Assembly (NCBI RefSeq): GCF_001017175.1
Contig: NZ_LCYG01000016.1
Coordinates: forward strand, 1 to 64,000
Source of the DNA: Microvirga vignae
GTDB lineage: Bacteria > Pseudomonadota > Alphaproteobacteria > Rhizobiales > Beijerinckiaceae
DNA length: 64,000 nucleotides
Direction: 5' to 3'
The position numbers were made by a program, and so were the translations under genes. Under the pieces are notes generated by a model, which had not been told where the DNA came from, searched no databases, and saw only the letters and a program-made list of their open reading frames with translations. This document shows, one piece after another, positions 8,159-19,176 of this stretch (position 1 is the first letter of the stretch; the number at the start of each line of letters is the position of its first letter).

Positions 8159-10780
8159 ATGAGGCCCGAGCGCTACAACGCCAAGGAAGCCGAGCTGAAA
8201 TGGCGGAAGGTCTGGAACGACCGCAACCTGTTCAAGACCCACAACGACGACCCGCGTCCGAAATATTACGTGCTTGAGATGTTCCCGTATCCGTCGGGGC
8301 GCATCCATATGGGTCACGTGCGCAACTACACCATGGGCGACGTGGTGGCGCGCTACAAGCGGGCCAAGGGCTTCAACGTGCTCCATCCGATGGGCTGGGA
8401 CGCCTTCGGCATGCCGGCGGAGAACGCCGCCATGCAGAACAAGGTCCACCCGAAGGAATGGACCTACGCCAATATCGCCACCATGCGCGCCCAGCTGCAG
8501 AGCATGGGCCTCTCGCTCGACTGGAGCCGCGAGATCGCAACCTGCGATCCGAGCTACTACAAGCACCAGCAGCGCATGTTCCTCGATTTCCTCGAGGCTG
8601 GCCTCGTCGACCGCAAGACCGCCAAGGTGAACTGGGATCCGGTTGATCACACCGTGCTCGCCAACGAGCAGGTGATTGACGGCCGCGGCTGGCGCTCCGG
8701 CGCGCTCGTGGAGCAGCGCGAGCTGACCCAGTGGTTCCTGAAGATCACCGATTTTGCGCAGGATCTCGACGACAGGCTCGACGCCCTCGACCGTTGGCCG
8801 GAGAAGGTGCGCCTGATGCAGCGCAACTGGATCGGCCGCTCGGAAGGCCTGCTGGTGCGTTTTGCGCTCAAGCCCGAAACGGCTCCGAACGGCGAGACCG
8901 AGCTTGAGATCTACACCACGCGCCCGGACACGCTCTTCGGCGCGAAGTTCATGGCGGTCGCTCCCGATCATCCTCTGGCGAAGGCCGCTGCCGCGAAGAA
9001 CCCGGAGCTTGCCGCCTTCATCGAGGAAGCCAAACGCATCGGCACCGCGCAGGAAGCCATCGAGAAGGCGGAGAAACTCGGCTTCGATACGGGCGTGCGC
9101 GCCGTGCATCCGTTCGACCCGAACTGGGCGCTGCCCGTCTACGTCGCGAACTTCATCCTGATGGAATACGGCACCGGTGCCATCTTCGGCTGCCCGGGGC
9201 ATGACCAGCGCGATCTGGACTTCGTCAACAAGTACGGCCTCGGCGTTACTCCCGTCGTGTGCCCGCCAGACGTCGACCCGGACACGTTCGTCATCACCGA
9301 CACCGCCTATGACGGTGAGGGCCGGATGATCAATTCCAGCTTCCTCGATGGCATGACCATCGCCGAGGCGAAGGAAGAGGTGGCGAAGCGCCTCGAAAAG
9401 GAGACGCGCAACAACCGTCCGGTGGCCGAGCGCAAGGTGAATTTCCGCCTGCGCGACTGGGGTATCTCGCGCCAGCGCTACTGGGGCTGTCCGATCCCGA
9501 TCATCCATTGCGATGATTGCGGCGTCGTGCCTGTACCGAAGGATCAGCTGCCCGTGGTGCTGCCGGAGGACGTGTCCTTCGATGTGCCGGGCAACCCACT
9601 CGACCGTCACCCCACCTGGAAGCACGTGAACTGCCCGACCTGCGGCAAGACGGCCCGCCGCGAGACGGACACCATGGACACCTTCGTGGATTCGTCCTGG
9701 TACTTCGCCCGCTTTACTGATCCGACCCTCGAGGACAAGCCCACCGACCGCGCCACGGTCGATGCCTGGCTTCCGGTCGATCAGTATATCGGCGGCATCG
9801 AGCACGCGATCCTGCACCTGCTCTATTCCCGCTTCTTCACCCGCGCGATGAAGAAGACCGGCCATGCAGGCCTGGACGAGCCGTTTGCCGGCCTGTTCAC
9901 GCAAGGCATGGTGGTTCACGAGACCTACAAGGACCAGAGCGGCGCCTGGGTGCTGCCGAGCGACGTGCGCTTCGACACCCAAGGCAACGCGCGCAAGGCC
10001 TTCCATGTGGAAACGGCTGAGCCCATCGAGATCGGCTCCATCGAGAAGATGTCGAAGTCGAAGAAGAACACGGTCGATCCGGACGAGATCATCGCCTCCT
10101 ACGGCGCCGACACGGCCCGCTGGTTCATGCTCTCCGACTCGCCGCCCGAGCGCGACGTGATCTGGACCGAGGAAGGCGTGCAGGGCGCCGGCCGCTTCGT
10201 GCAGCGCGTATGGCGTCTCATCGGCGATCTCGCCGACCGCATAAACGGCGGTAACGGCGCTGCCGCTGAGGGTCCGATCGGCCTTGCCGTCCGGAAGGCC
10301 GCGCACAAGGCCTTGGCTGCGGTGGAAGAGGATGTGGAGCGCCTGCGCTTCAACCGCTGCGTGGCGCATCTCTATGAGCTCGCCAACAGCCTGCAGGATC
10401 TGGCGAACCAAGCCAAGGCCGCCAACGAGCCCGGCCTCTCCGCCGCCTTCGGCGAAGCCGGCCGCATCTTCGTGCAGCTTCTTGCTCCGATGATGCCGCA
10501 TCTGGCGGAGGAATGCTGGGAATCGCTCGGCCAGCCCGGCCTTGTGACCGACACGGCTTGGCCGGTCCTCGACCGATCGCTGCTCGTCGAGGACACGGTC
10601 ACCCTGCCCGTCCAGGTCAACGGCAAGAAGCGCGCGGACGTCACTGTGGCGCGCGACGCGGATCAGGCCACGATTGAAGCGGCTGTGCTCTCGCTTGAAG
10701 CCGTGCAAAAGGCTATGGAAGGGAAGCCCGCCCGCAAGATCATCGTCGTTCCCCAGAGGATCGTGAATGTCGTCGCTTAA
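8159..10780 (+). CDS. leuS: Leucyl-tRNA synthetase
   Basis: This 873-residue class I synthetase charges tRNA-Leu. The HIGH motif is H50-M-G-H53 in [11 protein letters not shown] and the KMSKS loop is KMSKSKKN near residue 630. Between them lies the CP1 editing domain (about 220-420, with [20 protein letters not shown]) and zinc-type Cys pairs (CDDCGVV, CPTCGK). The anticodon-binding domain and the C-terminal domain follow. The ATG at 8159 begins directly with [11 protein letters not shown], as in relatives. It overlaps the following lptE by 14 bases and so begins a leuS-lptE-holA operon. Confidence 0.98.
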   Translation: MRPERYNAKEAELKWRKVWNDRNLFKTHNDDPRPKYYVLEMFPYPSGRIHMGHVRNYTMGDVVARYKRAKGFNVLHPMGWDAFGMPAENAAMQNKVHPKEWTYANIATMRAQLQSMGLSLDWSREIATCDPSYYKHQQRMFLDFLEAGLVDRKTAKVNWDPVDHTVLANEQVIDGRGWRSGALVEQRELTQWFLKITDFAQDLDDRLDALDRWPEKVRLMQRNWIGRSEGLLVRFALKPETAPNGETELEIYTTRPDTLFGAKFMAVAPDHPLAKAAAAKNPELAAFIEEAKRIGTAQEAIEKAEKLGFDTGVRAVHPFDPNWALPVYVANFILMEYGTGAIFGCPGHDQRDLDFVNKYGLGVTPVVCPPDVDPDTFVITDTAYDGEGRMINSSFLDGMTIAEAKEEVAKRLEKETRNNRPVAERKVNFRLRDWGISRQRYWGCPIPIIHCDDCGVVPVPKDQLPVVLPEDVSFDVPGNPLDRHPTWKHVNCPTCGKTARRETDTMDTFVDSSWYFARFTDPTLEDKPTDRATVDAWLPVDQYIGGIEHAILHLLYSRFFTRAMKKTGHAGLDEPFAGLFTQGMVVHETYKDQSGAWVLPSDVRFDTQGNARKAFHVETAEPIEIGSIEKMSKSKKNTVDPDEIIASYGADTARWFMLSDSPPERDVIWTEEGVQGAGRFVQRVWRLIGDLADRINGGNGAAAEGPIGLAVRKAAHKALAAVEEDVERLRFNRCVAHLYELANSLQDLANQAKAANEPGLSAAFGEAGRIFVQLLAPMMPHLAEECWESLGQPGLVTDTAWPVLDRSLLVEDTVTLPVQVNGKKRADVTVARDADQATIEAAVLSLEAVQKAMEGKPARKIIVVPQRIVNVVA

Positions 10781-11303
10781 TCTCAAGAGCTTGGCCCGGC
10801 TGACTGTCGTGGCGGGCCTCTCCCTTGGCCTGACCGCCTGCTTCAAGCCGCTCTACGGTCCCACGGCCTCGGGCCAGTCGCTTCAGACGGTCCTGGCGTC
10901 CATCGACGTTCCCGAGATCGACTGGCCGGATAGCCAGGCGGTGATGGGTCATTACCTGCGCAGCGAGCTGGTCTATGCCTTGAACGGCTCAGGCTCGGAC
11001 ACGCCGAAACGCTACGTGTTGAAGCTGGCCCTCGTGCGTTCTCTTTCGACGCCGATCGTCGATACGGAGACGGGCCGGGCGAGCTCCGCCATCGTCGGGG
11101 GCACGCTCAACTACACCCTGACGAGCCTCGATGGAAACATGGTCTATACCAAGGGAACGGCCACCTCCACGACCAGCTATGACCGCTATCAGCAGCGCTT
11201 CGCCAGTGTGCGTGCTCAGCGCGATGCCGAGATCAGGCTCGCTAAGGTCTTGGCTGAGCAGGTGAAAACCCGTCTGGCGGCGACGCTCTCCGCCGGCAGC
11301 TGA
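10767..11303 (+). CDS. lptE: LPS-assembly lipoprotein LptE
   Basis: This 178-residue lipoprotein plugs the LptD barrel in the outer membrane. The signal peptide ends in a lipobox LTAC with the acylated Cys at about residue 25. The sequence then runs FKPLYGP, typical of alphaproteobacterial LptE, and has a beta-rich body (residues 45-170). Sequence conservation in this family is low, so the call leans on the lipobox, the FKPLYGP start and the fixed position between leuS and holA. The start overlaps the leuS end by 14 bases, which suggests coupled translation. Confidence 0.88.
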   Translation: MSSLNLKSLARLTVVAGLSLGLTACFKPLYGPTASGQSLQTVLASIDVPEIDWPDSQAVMGHYLRSELVYALNGSGSDTPKRYVLKLALVRSLSTPIVDTETGRASSAIVGGTLNYTLTSLDGNMVYTKGTATSTTSYDRYQQRFASVRAQRDAEIRLAKVLAEQVKTRLAATLSAGS

Positions 11304-11350
11304 GACATTTTCCGCAAAAATGGATCCGGTTTTGCGAAAGGAAATGCGTC
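11304..11350. repeat. Intergenic palindromic repeat, family A copy 2
   Basis: A short degenerate copy reads TTTTCCGCAAAAATGGATCC then GGTTTTGCGAAA. It lies between lptE and holA inside their operon and is the least well preserved copy. Confidence 0.55.
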
Positions 11351-11406
11351 TTTTCAATAACTTAGAGATTTCTCCATGAACCTTCATCCACGGGGAACGC
11401 TCTAAT

Positions 11407-12426
11407 ATGGTTGCTGTCAAGGCCGGCGATGTGGATGGGGCGCTGCGGCGTCCCGATCCGCGCATCGGCGTGTACCTCTTCTACGGCCCGGACATGGGCC
11501 TCATCAACGAGCGCGCCCGCGCCGTCGCGGAGCGCTCGGTGGACAACCCCGCCGATCCCTTCCAGCTCATTCGCATCGATGGCGACGACATCGCCTCGGA
11601 TCCCGCCCGTCTCGCGGACGAGGCCGGAACCATCGGCCTGTTCGGGGCTAAGCGCGCGATCTGGGTGAAATCCACCTCCCGCAACATCGCCCCTGCGGTG
11701 GATGCCGTGCTGAAAGGCGAGCTGACGGATACAGTCATCGTTATCGAAGGCGGCGATCTGCAAAAGTCCTCGCCCCTGCGCACCCTCTGCGAGCGTTCGC
11801 AGAAGGCTCTCGCCCTGCCCTGCTATGCGGATACGGGCAAGGATCTCGGCACGGTGGTCGACGAGACCCTGAAAAACAACGGTTTTTCCATCACCCGCGA
11901 TGCTCGCACGGCCCTTATCGCCAGCCTCGGCGGGGATCGGCTGGCGACCCGTGGCGAAATCTCCAAGCTCATGCTCTACGCGCATGGAAAACGCGAGATC
12001 ACTCTTGAGGACGTCGATGCGATCATGAGCGACGTATCGAGCCTTGCCATGGACGCCGTGGTGGATGCCGCTTTTGGTGGCGATGGCACTAATCTTGAAA
12101 TCGGCTCACGGCGCCTGGCGGCAGAAGGCGTGAATGCCGCTGTGCTACTGGGCGCGGCGCTTCGCCATGCTCTTATGCTGCTCACCGCCCGCCTGACTGT
12201 GGAGGAAGGACGGCCAATCCCGGCGGTAATGGAAACCATGCGCAGCCTGCATTTCCGCCGCAAGCCACTGGTCGAGCGTCATCTTCAGCGCTGGACGAGC
12301 GAGAGCCTTAAAACAGCCATCGCCCTCATCCAGGCAAGCCTCCTCGACACCCGTCGCCTGTCGGATCTCGACGATACGATTGCGGCCAAGACCCTTCTCG
12401 ACATCGCACGCATGGCGCGGCGGTAA
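11407..12426 (+). CDS. holA: DNA polymerase III delta subunit
   Basis: This 339-residue clamp-loader subunit opens the beta sliding clamp. It has the HolA layout: an N-terminal AAA+-like fold without a working P-loop (residues 1-140, with YLFYGPDMGLINERA and GLFGAKRAIWV), a lid domain with GGDRLATRGEISKL near residue 180, and an all-helical collar domain to the end. The length is usual. It ends the leuS-lptE-holA cluster, and a repeat-rich stretch without genes follows. Confidence 0.95.
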   Translation: MVAVKAGDVDGALRRPDPRIGVYLFYGPDMGLINERARAVAERSVDNPADPFQLIRIDGDDIASDPARLADEAGTIGLFGAKRAIWVKSTSRNIAPAVDAVLKGELTDTVIVIEGGDLQKSSPLRTLCERSQKALALPCYADTGKDLGTVVDETLKNNGFSITRDARTALIASLGGDRLATRGEISKLMLYAHGKREITLEDVDAIMSDVSSLAMDAVVDAAFGGDGTNLEIGSRRLAAEGVNAAVLLGAALRHALMLLTARLTVEEGRPIPAVMETMRSLHFRRKPLVERHLQRWTSESLKTAIALIQASLLDTRRLSDLDDTIAAKTLLDIARMARR

Positions 12427-13213
12427 TTCATCGTTCCGTTGAGACTAAGCTGCCAGCCCCATCTCCGCCGGAATGGTGCTGCCATTGGAGAGAAACGAAT
12501 CCAGAGCGCAGCGCCTGATCGTAGATCGCCTTCCCGATTCCTACGGCTTGGCCTGGGAATGACACGGAGCAGGCAATGTCGGAGGACGATATCATGGAGC
12601 CGGGCGGAATCGTCCTCGGGGCTTGCGAGCCGTCCGAGGGTGAGCGGTCGAGGGGGGCGCGAGGAGCGCTCCGGCTCGAGGTCTGAGATGTCAGCGTGGA
12701 ACCCGACGGCTCCTCGCGCACGGCTTCTTGAGGCGGTCCATCCCTCACGGGGCGACTGACCTCCTGCCCGGCGGCGGTGCGTTCAGCCCTCCGGCAGGAC
12801 CGTGCCCCGGCTCCACAAGCAGTCCCGCGTCACGCGCGCACTCGTTGCGGCCATCCACGTCTTGGGAGCCACAGCGGTGTGAAGACGGGGATCCCCGGGA
12901 CTGATCCCCTGATCAAGTCCGGGGACGGCCATGACGAGGAGGGTTCATCGGTGATGCGAACAAACGGGGATGGCCGGAGCCGATCCCCAGCACAATCCCC
13001 GGAGCAAGTCCGGAGCCTGCCATGACGGCGGGAGGAGAGTGGTGATGGGTGAAGGGGCAATGGACTTGCTGCTTTCGAGCCGCATCCTCCACCGTCACGC
13101 CCGCACTCGTTGTGGCCATCCACGCCTAGGAAACGCAGTGGCTTGAAGATGTGGATCCCCGGCACAGGGCCGGGGATGACGAAGAGCATTAGCGCACTGA
13201 ATTGAAGTATTTT
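12427..13213. other. Gene-free, repeat-rich stretch between holA and parB
   Basis: About 790 bases lie between the ends of two convergent operons. Both strands contain short open frames up to about 106 codons, but none has a ribosome-binding site, a recognisable domain or normal composition. The right half consists of family B repeat units. The left half (12430-12830) holds GC-rich sequence without a feature I recognise. I see no RNA gene here. Confidence 0.6.
12836..13195. repeat. Family B intergenic repeat, tandem cluster
   Basis: At least three related units carry the strings GGCCATCCACG, GGATCCCCGG and TCCGGGGACGGCCATGACG. Two units (about 12836-12945 and 13095-13190) are clear, with a degenerate unit between them. 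Single copies occur at 21352, 23006, 40428, 41877, 56475 and 58006. Confidence 0.7.
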
Positions 13214-14095
<882 letters not shown>

Positions 14096-14113
14096 TGTTT
14101 GTCTCAACTCTTG

Positions 14114-14949
<836 letters not shown>

Positions 14950-14953
<4 letters not shown>

Positions 14954-15576
14954 GAATGGCTCTCGATGGAGGTTATGCGGAGAATCCTGGCTTCAGAATC
15001 GGTACGGCTTGGCAGGATATCTGCCTTGAATGTCCACCTTTTCCGGGCCTCGGTCAATTCGGACTCGACCTCACGTCCTTTGGGAAAGAGGCCGATTGTC
15101 CCCGTTTTCAACATGGGCTCAGTCCATTCCAGCAACTGGGTCAGGGAGGCGAGCGCCCGGGCCGACACCACATCGGCCCTGCCCACGAAGCCGGGAAGGA
15201 CTGTCTCAAGTCGCGCCTCGTGGACCGTAGCCGAGGCCCCGGTGAGGCGGGCGATCTGGCGCAAGAAGGCACACTTGCGGGAATTGCTCTCGACGAGGTG
15301 AACCTTCAGCCCCCTCTCCTGCCCGGCAATGGCGAGCACAAGACCGGGAAATCCGGCGCCAGAACCGAGATCGATCCAGGTCTTGGCCTCGGGGACCAGT
15401 TCCAGAAGCTGGAGGGAGTCGACGATATGCCGGTCCCAGATATGGTCGAGCGTCGCCGGGCCAACAAGGTTCTTGATCGCCTGCCACCGGCGGAGCTCAC
15501 GCTCCAGAAGCTCCAGCTTCTCGTGTGTTTCACGTGAAACATTCAGATCGGTGGAGGAGGATGCGGTCGCTTTCAT
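14950..15576 (-). CDS. rsmG: 16S rRNA (guanine-527-N7) methyltransferase RsmG
   Basis: This 208-residue GidB-type methyltransferase modifies G527 of 16S rRNA; loss gives low-level streptomycin resistance in other bacteria. The AdoMet motif is [18 protein letters not shown], followed by [16 protein letters not shown] and the VSARALASL motif. Its start overlaps the mnmG stop by 4 bases (ATGA) and its end overlaps parA. A perfect 16-bp parS site lies within codons 12-17, where NVSRETH is encoded, so this sequence serves both protein coding and chromosome segregation. Confidence 0.96.
15526..15541. promoter_or_regulatory. parS: parS site, perfect match, inside rsmG
   Basis: The 16-bp palindrome TGTTTCACGTGAAACA is identical to the bacterial parS consensus bound by ParB. 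It lies inside rsmG about 1.4 kb from parB and about 9 kb from the putative origin. Confidence 0.95.
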
Positions 15577-17486
15577 GATGCCACCGGCTCAACTGAACGC
15601 GATCCCTTTACGATGGCTTTCTTTGCGTGAGCAGCCAGAAGCGTGAGCGCAGCAGGGGTGATGCCCTCGATGCGAGCCGCCTGCCCCAGAGTCCTGGGAC
15701 GGACCAGAACGAGCTTGGCCTTGATCTCGTTCGACAGACCCGGGAGTCCCTGGAAGTCGAGCGTCTCCTCCAGCACGATCCCCTCGTCTCGACGATAGGC
15801 GGCGATATCCGCCTGCTGCCGGTCGAGATAGACGGCGTAGGTGGCATCCGTCTCCAGCCGCTCCTGAACCTGCGGGCTCACGGAAGAGAGCTCCGGCCAA
15901 GCCTTGACGAGGTCGTCCCAGCTTATCGTTGGATAGGAGAGCAGTTGATAGGCGCTGCGGCGAATGCCGTCCTGATTCAGCCCGATGCCCTGGCGCGCCG
16001 CTTCCTGGGGTGTGAGGCTCAAGGATTGCAGCTTCTCACGGATGGAGCGCATTTCACCTTGAGAGCGGCGGAAGTGGACTTCACGTTCGGACCCGACACA
16101 GCCGATCTCCAGCCCCTTCCCCGTCAGGCGCTCGTCCACATTGTCGATGCGCAGGCTCAGGCGGTATTCCGAGCGGGAGGTGAACATCCGGTAGGGCTCA
16201 CTGACCCCGCGTGTGATCAGGTCATCGATCAGTACGCCGATGTACGACTCGGCCCGGTCGAAGATCACGCTCTCCTGTCCGGCCGCGCGGCGGGCGGCGT
16301 TGATGCCAGCCACAAGCCCCTGAGCACCCGCCTCCTCATAGCCTGTCGTGCCGTTGATCTGACCCGCGAGGAAGAGGCCCCTCACCGCCTTGGTCTCGAG
16401 CCCGGCCGTCAGGTTTCGGGGGTCCACATAATCGTATTCGATGGCATAAGCCGGCTGAAGCATCCGCACCTTCTCGAGGCCCGGGATATGCTTCAGGAAT
16501 TCCAGCTGCACGTCCTCGGGCAGAGAGGTCGAGATCCCATTGGGATAGACTTTGATGTCGTCCAGGCCCTCCGGTTCGAGGAAGATCTGGTGCCCGTCGC
16601 GGTCGCCGAAGCGCACCACCTTATCCTCGATGGAGGGGCAGTAGCGCGGGCCGGTGCCCTGGATATCGCCGGAATACATGGCCGAACGGTGAAGATTGCC
16701 TCGGATCAGCTCATGGACCTTGGCCGTGGTGCGAGTGATCCCACACTCGATCTGGGGCGTTGTGATCCGGTCCGTCAGGAGCGAGAACGGCACCGGGTCG
16801 TCATCCGCCGCCTGCTTGTCGATTCCGGCCCAATCGATCGTGCGGCCGTCGAGACGCGGCGGCGTGCCGGTCTTGAGGCGGCCGAGGGTGAAGCCGAGTC
16901 GCGCAAAGGTCTTCGGGAGACCAAGCGAAGGGCGCTCGCCCATGCGGCCTGCCGGGATCTTCTTCTCGCCGATATGGATGAGGCCAGACAGGAAAGTGCC
17001 GGTGGTGATGACAATGGCGCCCGCCGTGAGCGTCCGACTATCTGTCAGAAGCAGGCCGGTCACGCGCCCGTCCTGCACGAGGAGGTCGTCCGCCTCCCCT
17101 TCCACAATGATGAGGTTTTCGGTCTGGAGCAGTTCGGTCTGGATCGCCCGGGCATAGAGCTTCCGGTCGGCTTGGGTGCGGGGACCGCGAACGGCAGGTC
17201 CCTTGCGGCGGTTCAGGAGGCGAAACTGGATGCCGGCCTTGTCGGCCATGCGTCCCATGACACCGTCGAGGGCGTCGATCTCGCGCACGAGATGGCCTTT
17301 GCCGAGACCACCAATGGCCGGATTGCAGGACATGGCGCCAACGGTCGCGAGTTTGTGCGTCACAAGAGCCGTGCGCGCGCCCATGCGCGCAGAGGCAGCG
17401 GCCGCCTCGGCACCCGCATGGCCACCACCGACCACGACCACATCGAACATGTCACGTGTTGAGAGCTGACTCACAGGATTCTCCAT
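15573..17486 (-). CDS. mnmG: tRNA uridine-5-carboxymethylaminomethyl modification enzyme MnmG
   Basis: This 637-residue FAD enzyme (GidA) works with MnmE to build the cmnm5U modification at the wobble position of several tRNAs. The FAD dinucleotide fold [13 protein letters not shown] is at the N-terminus. Family signatures [12 protein letters not shown] and the [17 protein letters not shown] block are present, and a helical C-terminal domain binds MnmE. The start ATG at 17486 gives an N-terminus slightly longer than in E. coli; the ATG at 17450 (MFDVVVV) is an alternative. It begins the mnmG-rsmG-parA-parB operon. Confidence 0.97.
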   Translation of the reverse strand: MENPVSQLSTRDMFDVVVVGGGHAGAEAAAASARMGARTALVTHKLATVGAMSCNPAIGGLGKGHLVREIDALDGVMGRMADKAGIQFRLLNRRKGPAVRGPRTQADRKLYARAIQTELLQTENLIIVEGEADDLLVQDGRVTGLLLTDSRTLTAGAIVITTGTFLSGLIHIGEKKIPAGRMGERPSLGLPKTFARLGFTLGRLKTGTPPRLDGRTIDWAGIDKQAADDDPVPFSLLTDRITTPQIECGITRTTAKVHELIRGNLHRSAMYSGDIQGTGPRYCPSIEDKVVRFGDRDGHQIFLEPEGLDDIKVYPNGISTSLPEDVQLEFLKHIPGLEKVRMLQPAYAIEYDYVDPRNLTAGLETKAVRGLFLAGQINGTTGYEEAGAQGLVAGINAARRAAGQESVIFDRAESYIGVLIDDLITRGVSEPYRMFTSRSEYRLSLRIDNVDERLTGKGLEIGCVGSEREVHFRRSQGEMRSIREKLQSLSLTPQEAARQGIGLNQDGIRRSAYQLLSYPTISWDDLVKAWPELSSVSPQVQERLETDATYAVYLDRQQADIAAYRRDEGIVLEETLDFQGLPGLSNEIKAKLVLVRPRTLGQAARIEGITPAALTLLAAHAKKAIVKGSRSVEPVAS

Positions 17487-17531
17487 GCCTGGGGTCTAGG
17501 ACCTGGCGGCGAAGAGGTCAAAAGGGCAAAA

Positions 17532-17547
17532 TGTTCCACGTGAAACA
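17532..17547. promoter_or_regulatory. parS: parS-like site upstream of mnmG
   Basis: TGTTCCACGTGAAACA differs at one base from the parS consensus. It lies about 45 bases upstream of mnmG in the mnmE-mnmG gap. ParB bound here could also affect expression of the operon that encodes it. Confidence 0.85.
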
Positions 17548-17721
17548 TTCGCCCCGCCCACCGGTTCTGCACAGGATCCACACCGGCTGTGCAGAGGGCA
17601 TTCAGCACCATTCAACCGATTCGTGAACAGGCGTCGCGCAGAGTCGCACAGATTCGCTTCATCGTTACCGTGATAGCCCCCGACCCGAAACCGTGCCCGC
17701 TTTTGCGCACGACGCACCCGG

Positions 17722-19032
17722 CTACTTGCCGATACAGAAGCTGGAAAACAGGCGATCCAGCACATCCTCGACATCGACCCGACCCGTAATCTCGCCTACC
17801 GCACGAGCCGCCAGACGGACTTCCTCCGCGGCAAGTTCCAGAGGACCCCGCGCTGCCAACAGCTCCCGTCCGGCGGTCAGAGAGCGGTGTGCCCGTTCGA
17901 GAGCCTTGCGATGGCGCTCCCGGGTGAGAATGGCATCGCCCTCGCCCAAGGCCGTCTCGGCCTCGTGTTCCAGCGCGGCGATCAACTCAGGCAACCCCTC
18001 CCCGGTCGAGGCCGAGATAAAGAGGTCGCAATCGTGACGGCTCCGATCCAAATCCGCCTTGGTGCCGACCTTCAGAAGCCGGCGGGCCGGCGGCGCACCG
18101 GTCTCCGCACCTCCCGGCGGGATGAGCCAGAGCACGAGGTCGGCATTCTGCGCGCGGGTGCGGGCACGGGAGACGCCCTCCTGCTCGATCACATCTCTGC
18201 TCTCCCGCAGGCCCGCGGTATCAACGATCACCACGGGCAAGCCTCCCAGATCGCAATGCACCTCGATGACGTCACGGGTGGTTCCCGCAATCGGCGAGAC
18301 GATGGCCACATCCCTCCGGGCGAGCGCATTGAGAAGCGTCGACTTGCCGGCGTTGGGGGGTCCGGCGAGCACGACCGTAAAACCCTCGCGCAGGCGCTCG
18401 CCGCCGCGGTTCGAGAGCGCCTGCTCGATCTCGGCATGGAGATGATCGAGCCGGCTCAGGATGTCGACCTCCAGATCCTCGGGCACATCCCCTTCGTCCG
18501 AAAAGTCGAGGCTCGCTTCCAGCAGAGCGAGAGCCTGGAGGATGCCCTCGCGCCACCGCTCGGCCGCATTGCCGAGACGGCCCTCGAGCTGGAGCATGGC
18601 CTGACGGCGCTGCGCCTCCGTCTCCGCATCGATCACGTCGGCGAGGCCTTCGACCTGGGAGAGGTCCATGCGCCCATTGAGGAAGGCACGGCGCGTGAAC
18701 TCTCCCGCTTCGGCCGGACGGCAGCCAGCGATCGCGCCGAGGGCTTTGAGCACCGCCGCCCTCGTGGCGAGGCCGCCATGGATGTGAAGCTCGGCCTGGT
18801 CCTCCCCTGTGAAGCTCCGTGGTCCCGGCATCCAGAGCACGAGCGCCTGATCAAGCGACTCTCCCGAGGCGGGCTCCCTCAAGATCCGCACGGCAGCATG
18901 ACGCGGCTCGGGCACGCGGCCGCCGAGGGTTTCCAGAATGGTCAGGCTCTGCGGCCCGCTGATCCGGATGATGCACACGGCGGCGCGACCATGGCCGGAG
19001 GCGGTGGCGAAGATGGTATCATCCGAGCGCAT
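17722..19032 (-). CDS. mnmE: tRNA modification GTPase MnmE
   Basis: This 436-residue GTPase is the partner of MnmG. It has an N-terminal tetrahydrofolate-binding domain (DTIFATASGHGRAAVCIIR), a helical domain and an inserted G domain with P-loop GPPNAGKSTLLNAL near residue 225, then DTAGLRE and GTKADLDR. The invariant C-terminus is FCIGK with the catalytic Cys. ATG at 19032 is chosen because GAGG lies 8 bases before it; a TTG at 19038 would add two residues. It is followed by mnmG after a 235-base gap holding a parS-like site, so mnmG probably has its own promoter. Confidence 0.97.
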   Translation of the reverse strand: MRSDDTIFATASGHGRAAVCIIRISGPQSLTILETLGGRVPEPRHAAVRILREPASGESLDQALVLWMPGPRSFTGEDQAELHIHGGLATRAAVLKALGAIAGCRPAEAGEFTRRAFLNGRMDLSQVEGLADVIDAETEAQRRQAMLQLEGRLGNAAERWREGILQALALLEASLDFSDEGDVPEDLEVDILSRLDHLHAEIEQALSNRGGERLREGFTVVLAGPPNAGKSTLLNALARRDVAIVSPIAGTTRDVIEVHCDLGGLPVVIVDTAGLRESRDVIEQEGVSRARTRAQNADLVLWLIPPGGAETGAPPARRLLKVGTKADLDRSRHDCDLFISASTGEGLPELIAALEHEAETALGEGDAILTRERHRKALERAHRSLTAGRELLAARGPLELAAEEVRLAARAVGEITGRVDVEDVLDRLFSSFCIGK

Positions 19033-19176
19033 GGGCAAAGAACCTCTATGGACCTCTCACCCGATCGGGCGATTATCGTTGGTGACGCGTTAACGCGAGA
19101 CGGATCAAGGATCGGTTCTGATCCGAATCGATTGGTCCGTTTCACGTGAGCGAACCAACAGGCAGGAGCAGGATCC

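Noticed and set aside
7838..10846. A 1002-codon open frame on the minus strand opposite leuS and yggS
   Set aside because: It is the shadow of leuS, produced by high GC at third positions. It has no domain, and leuS is certain.
12428..13189. Several 80-120 codon frames on both strands between holA and parB
   Set aside because: They run through repeat units, lack ribosome-binding sites and have no recognisable protein features.
12836..13195. Repeated units that could suggest a CRISPR array
   Set aside because: Units are long, palindromic, irregularly spaced and occur singly elsewhere; no cas genes are in the window.
15627..17462. A 611-codon plus-strand frame opposite mnmG
   Set aside because: Shadow frame; mnmG covers the same bases with all family motifs.
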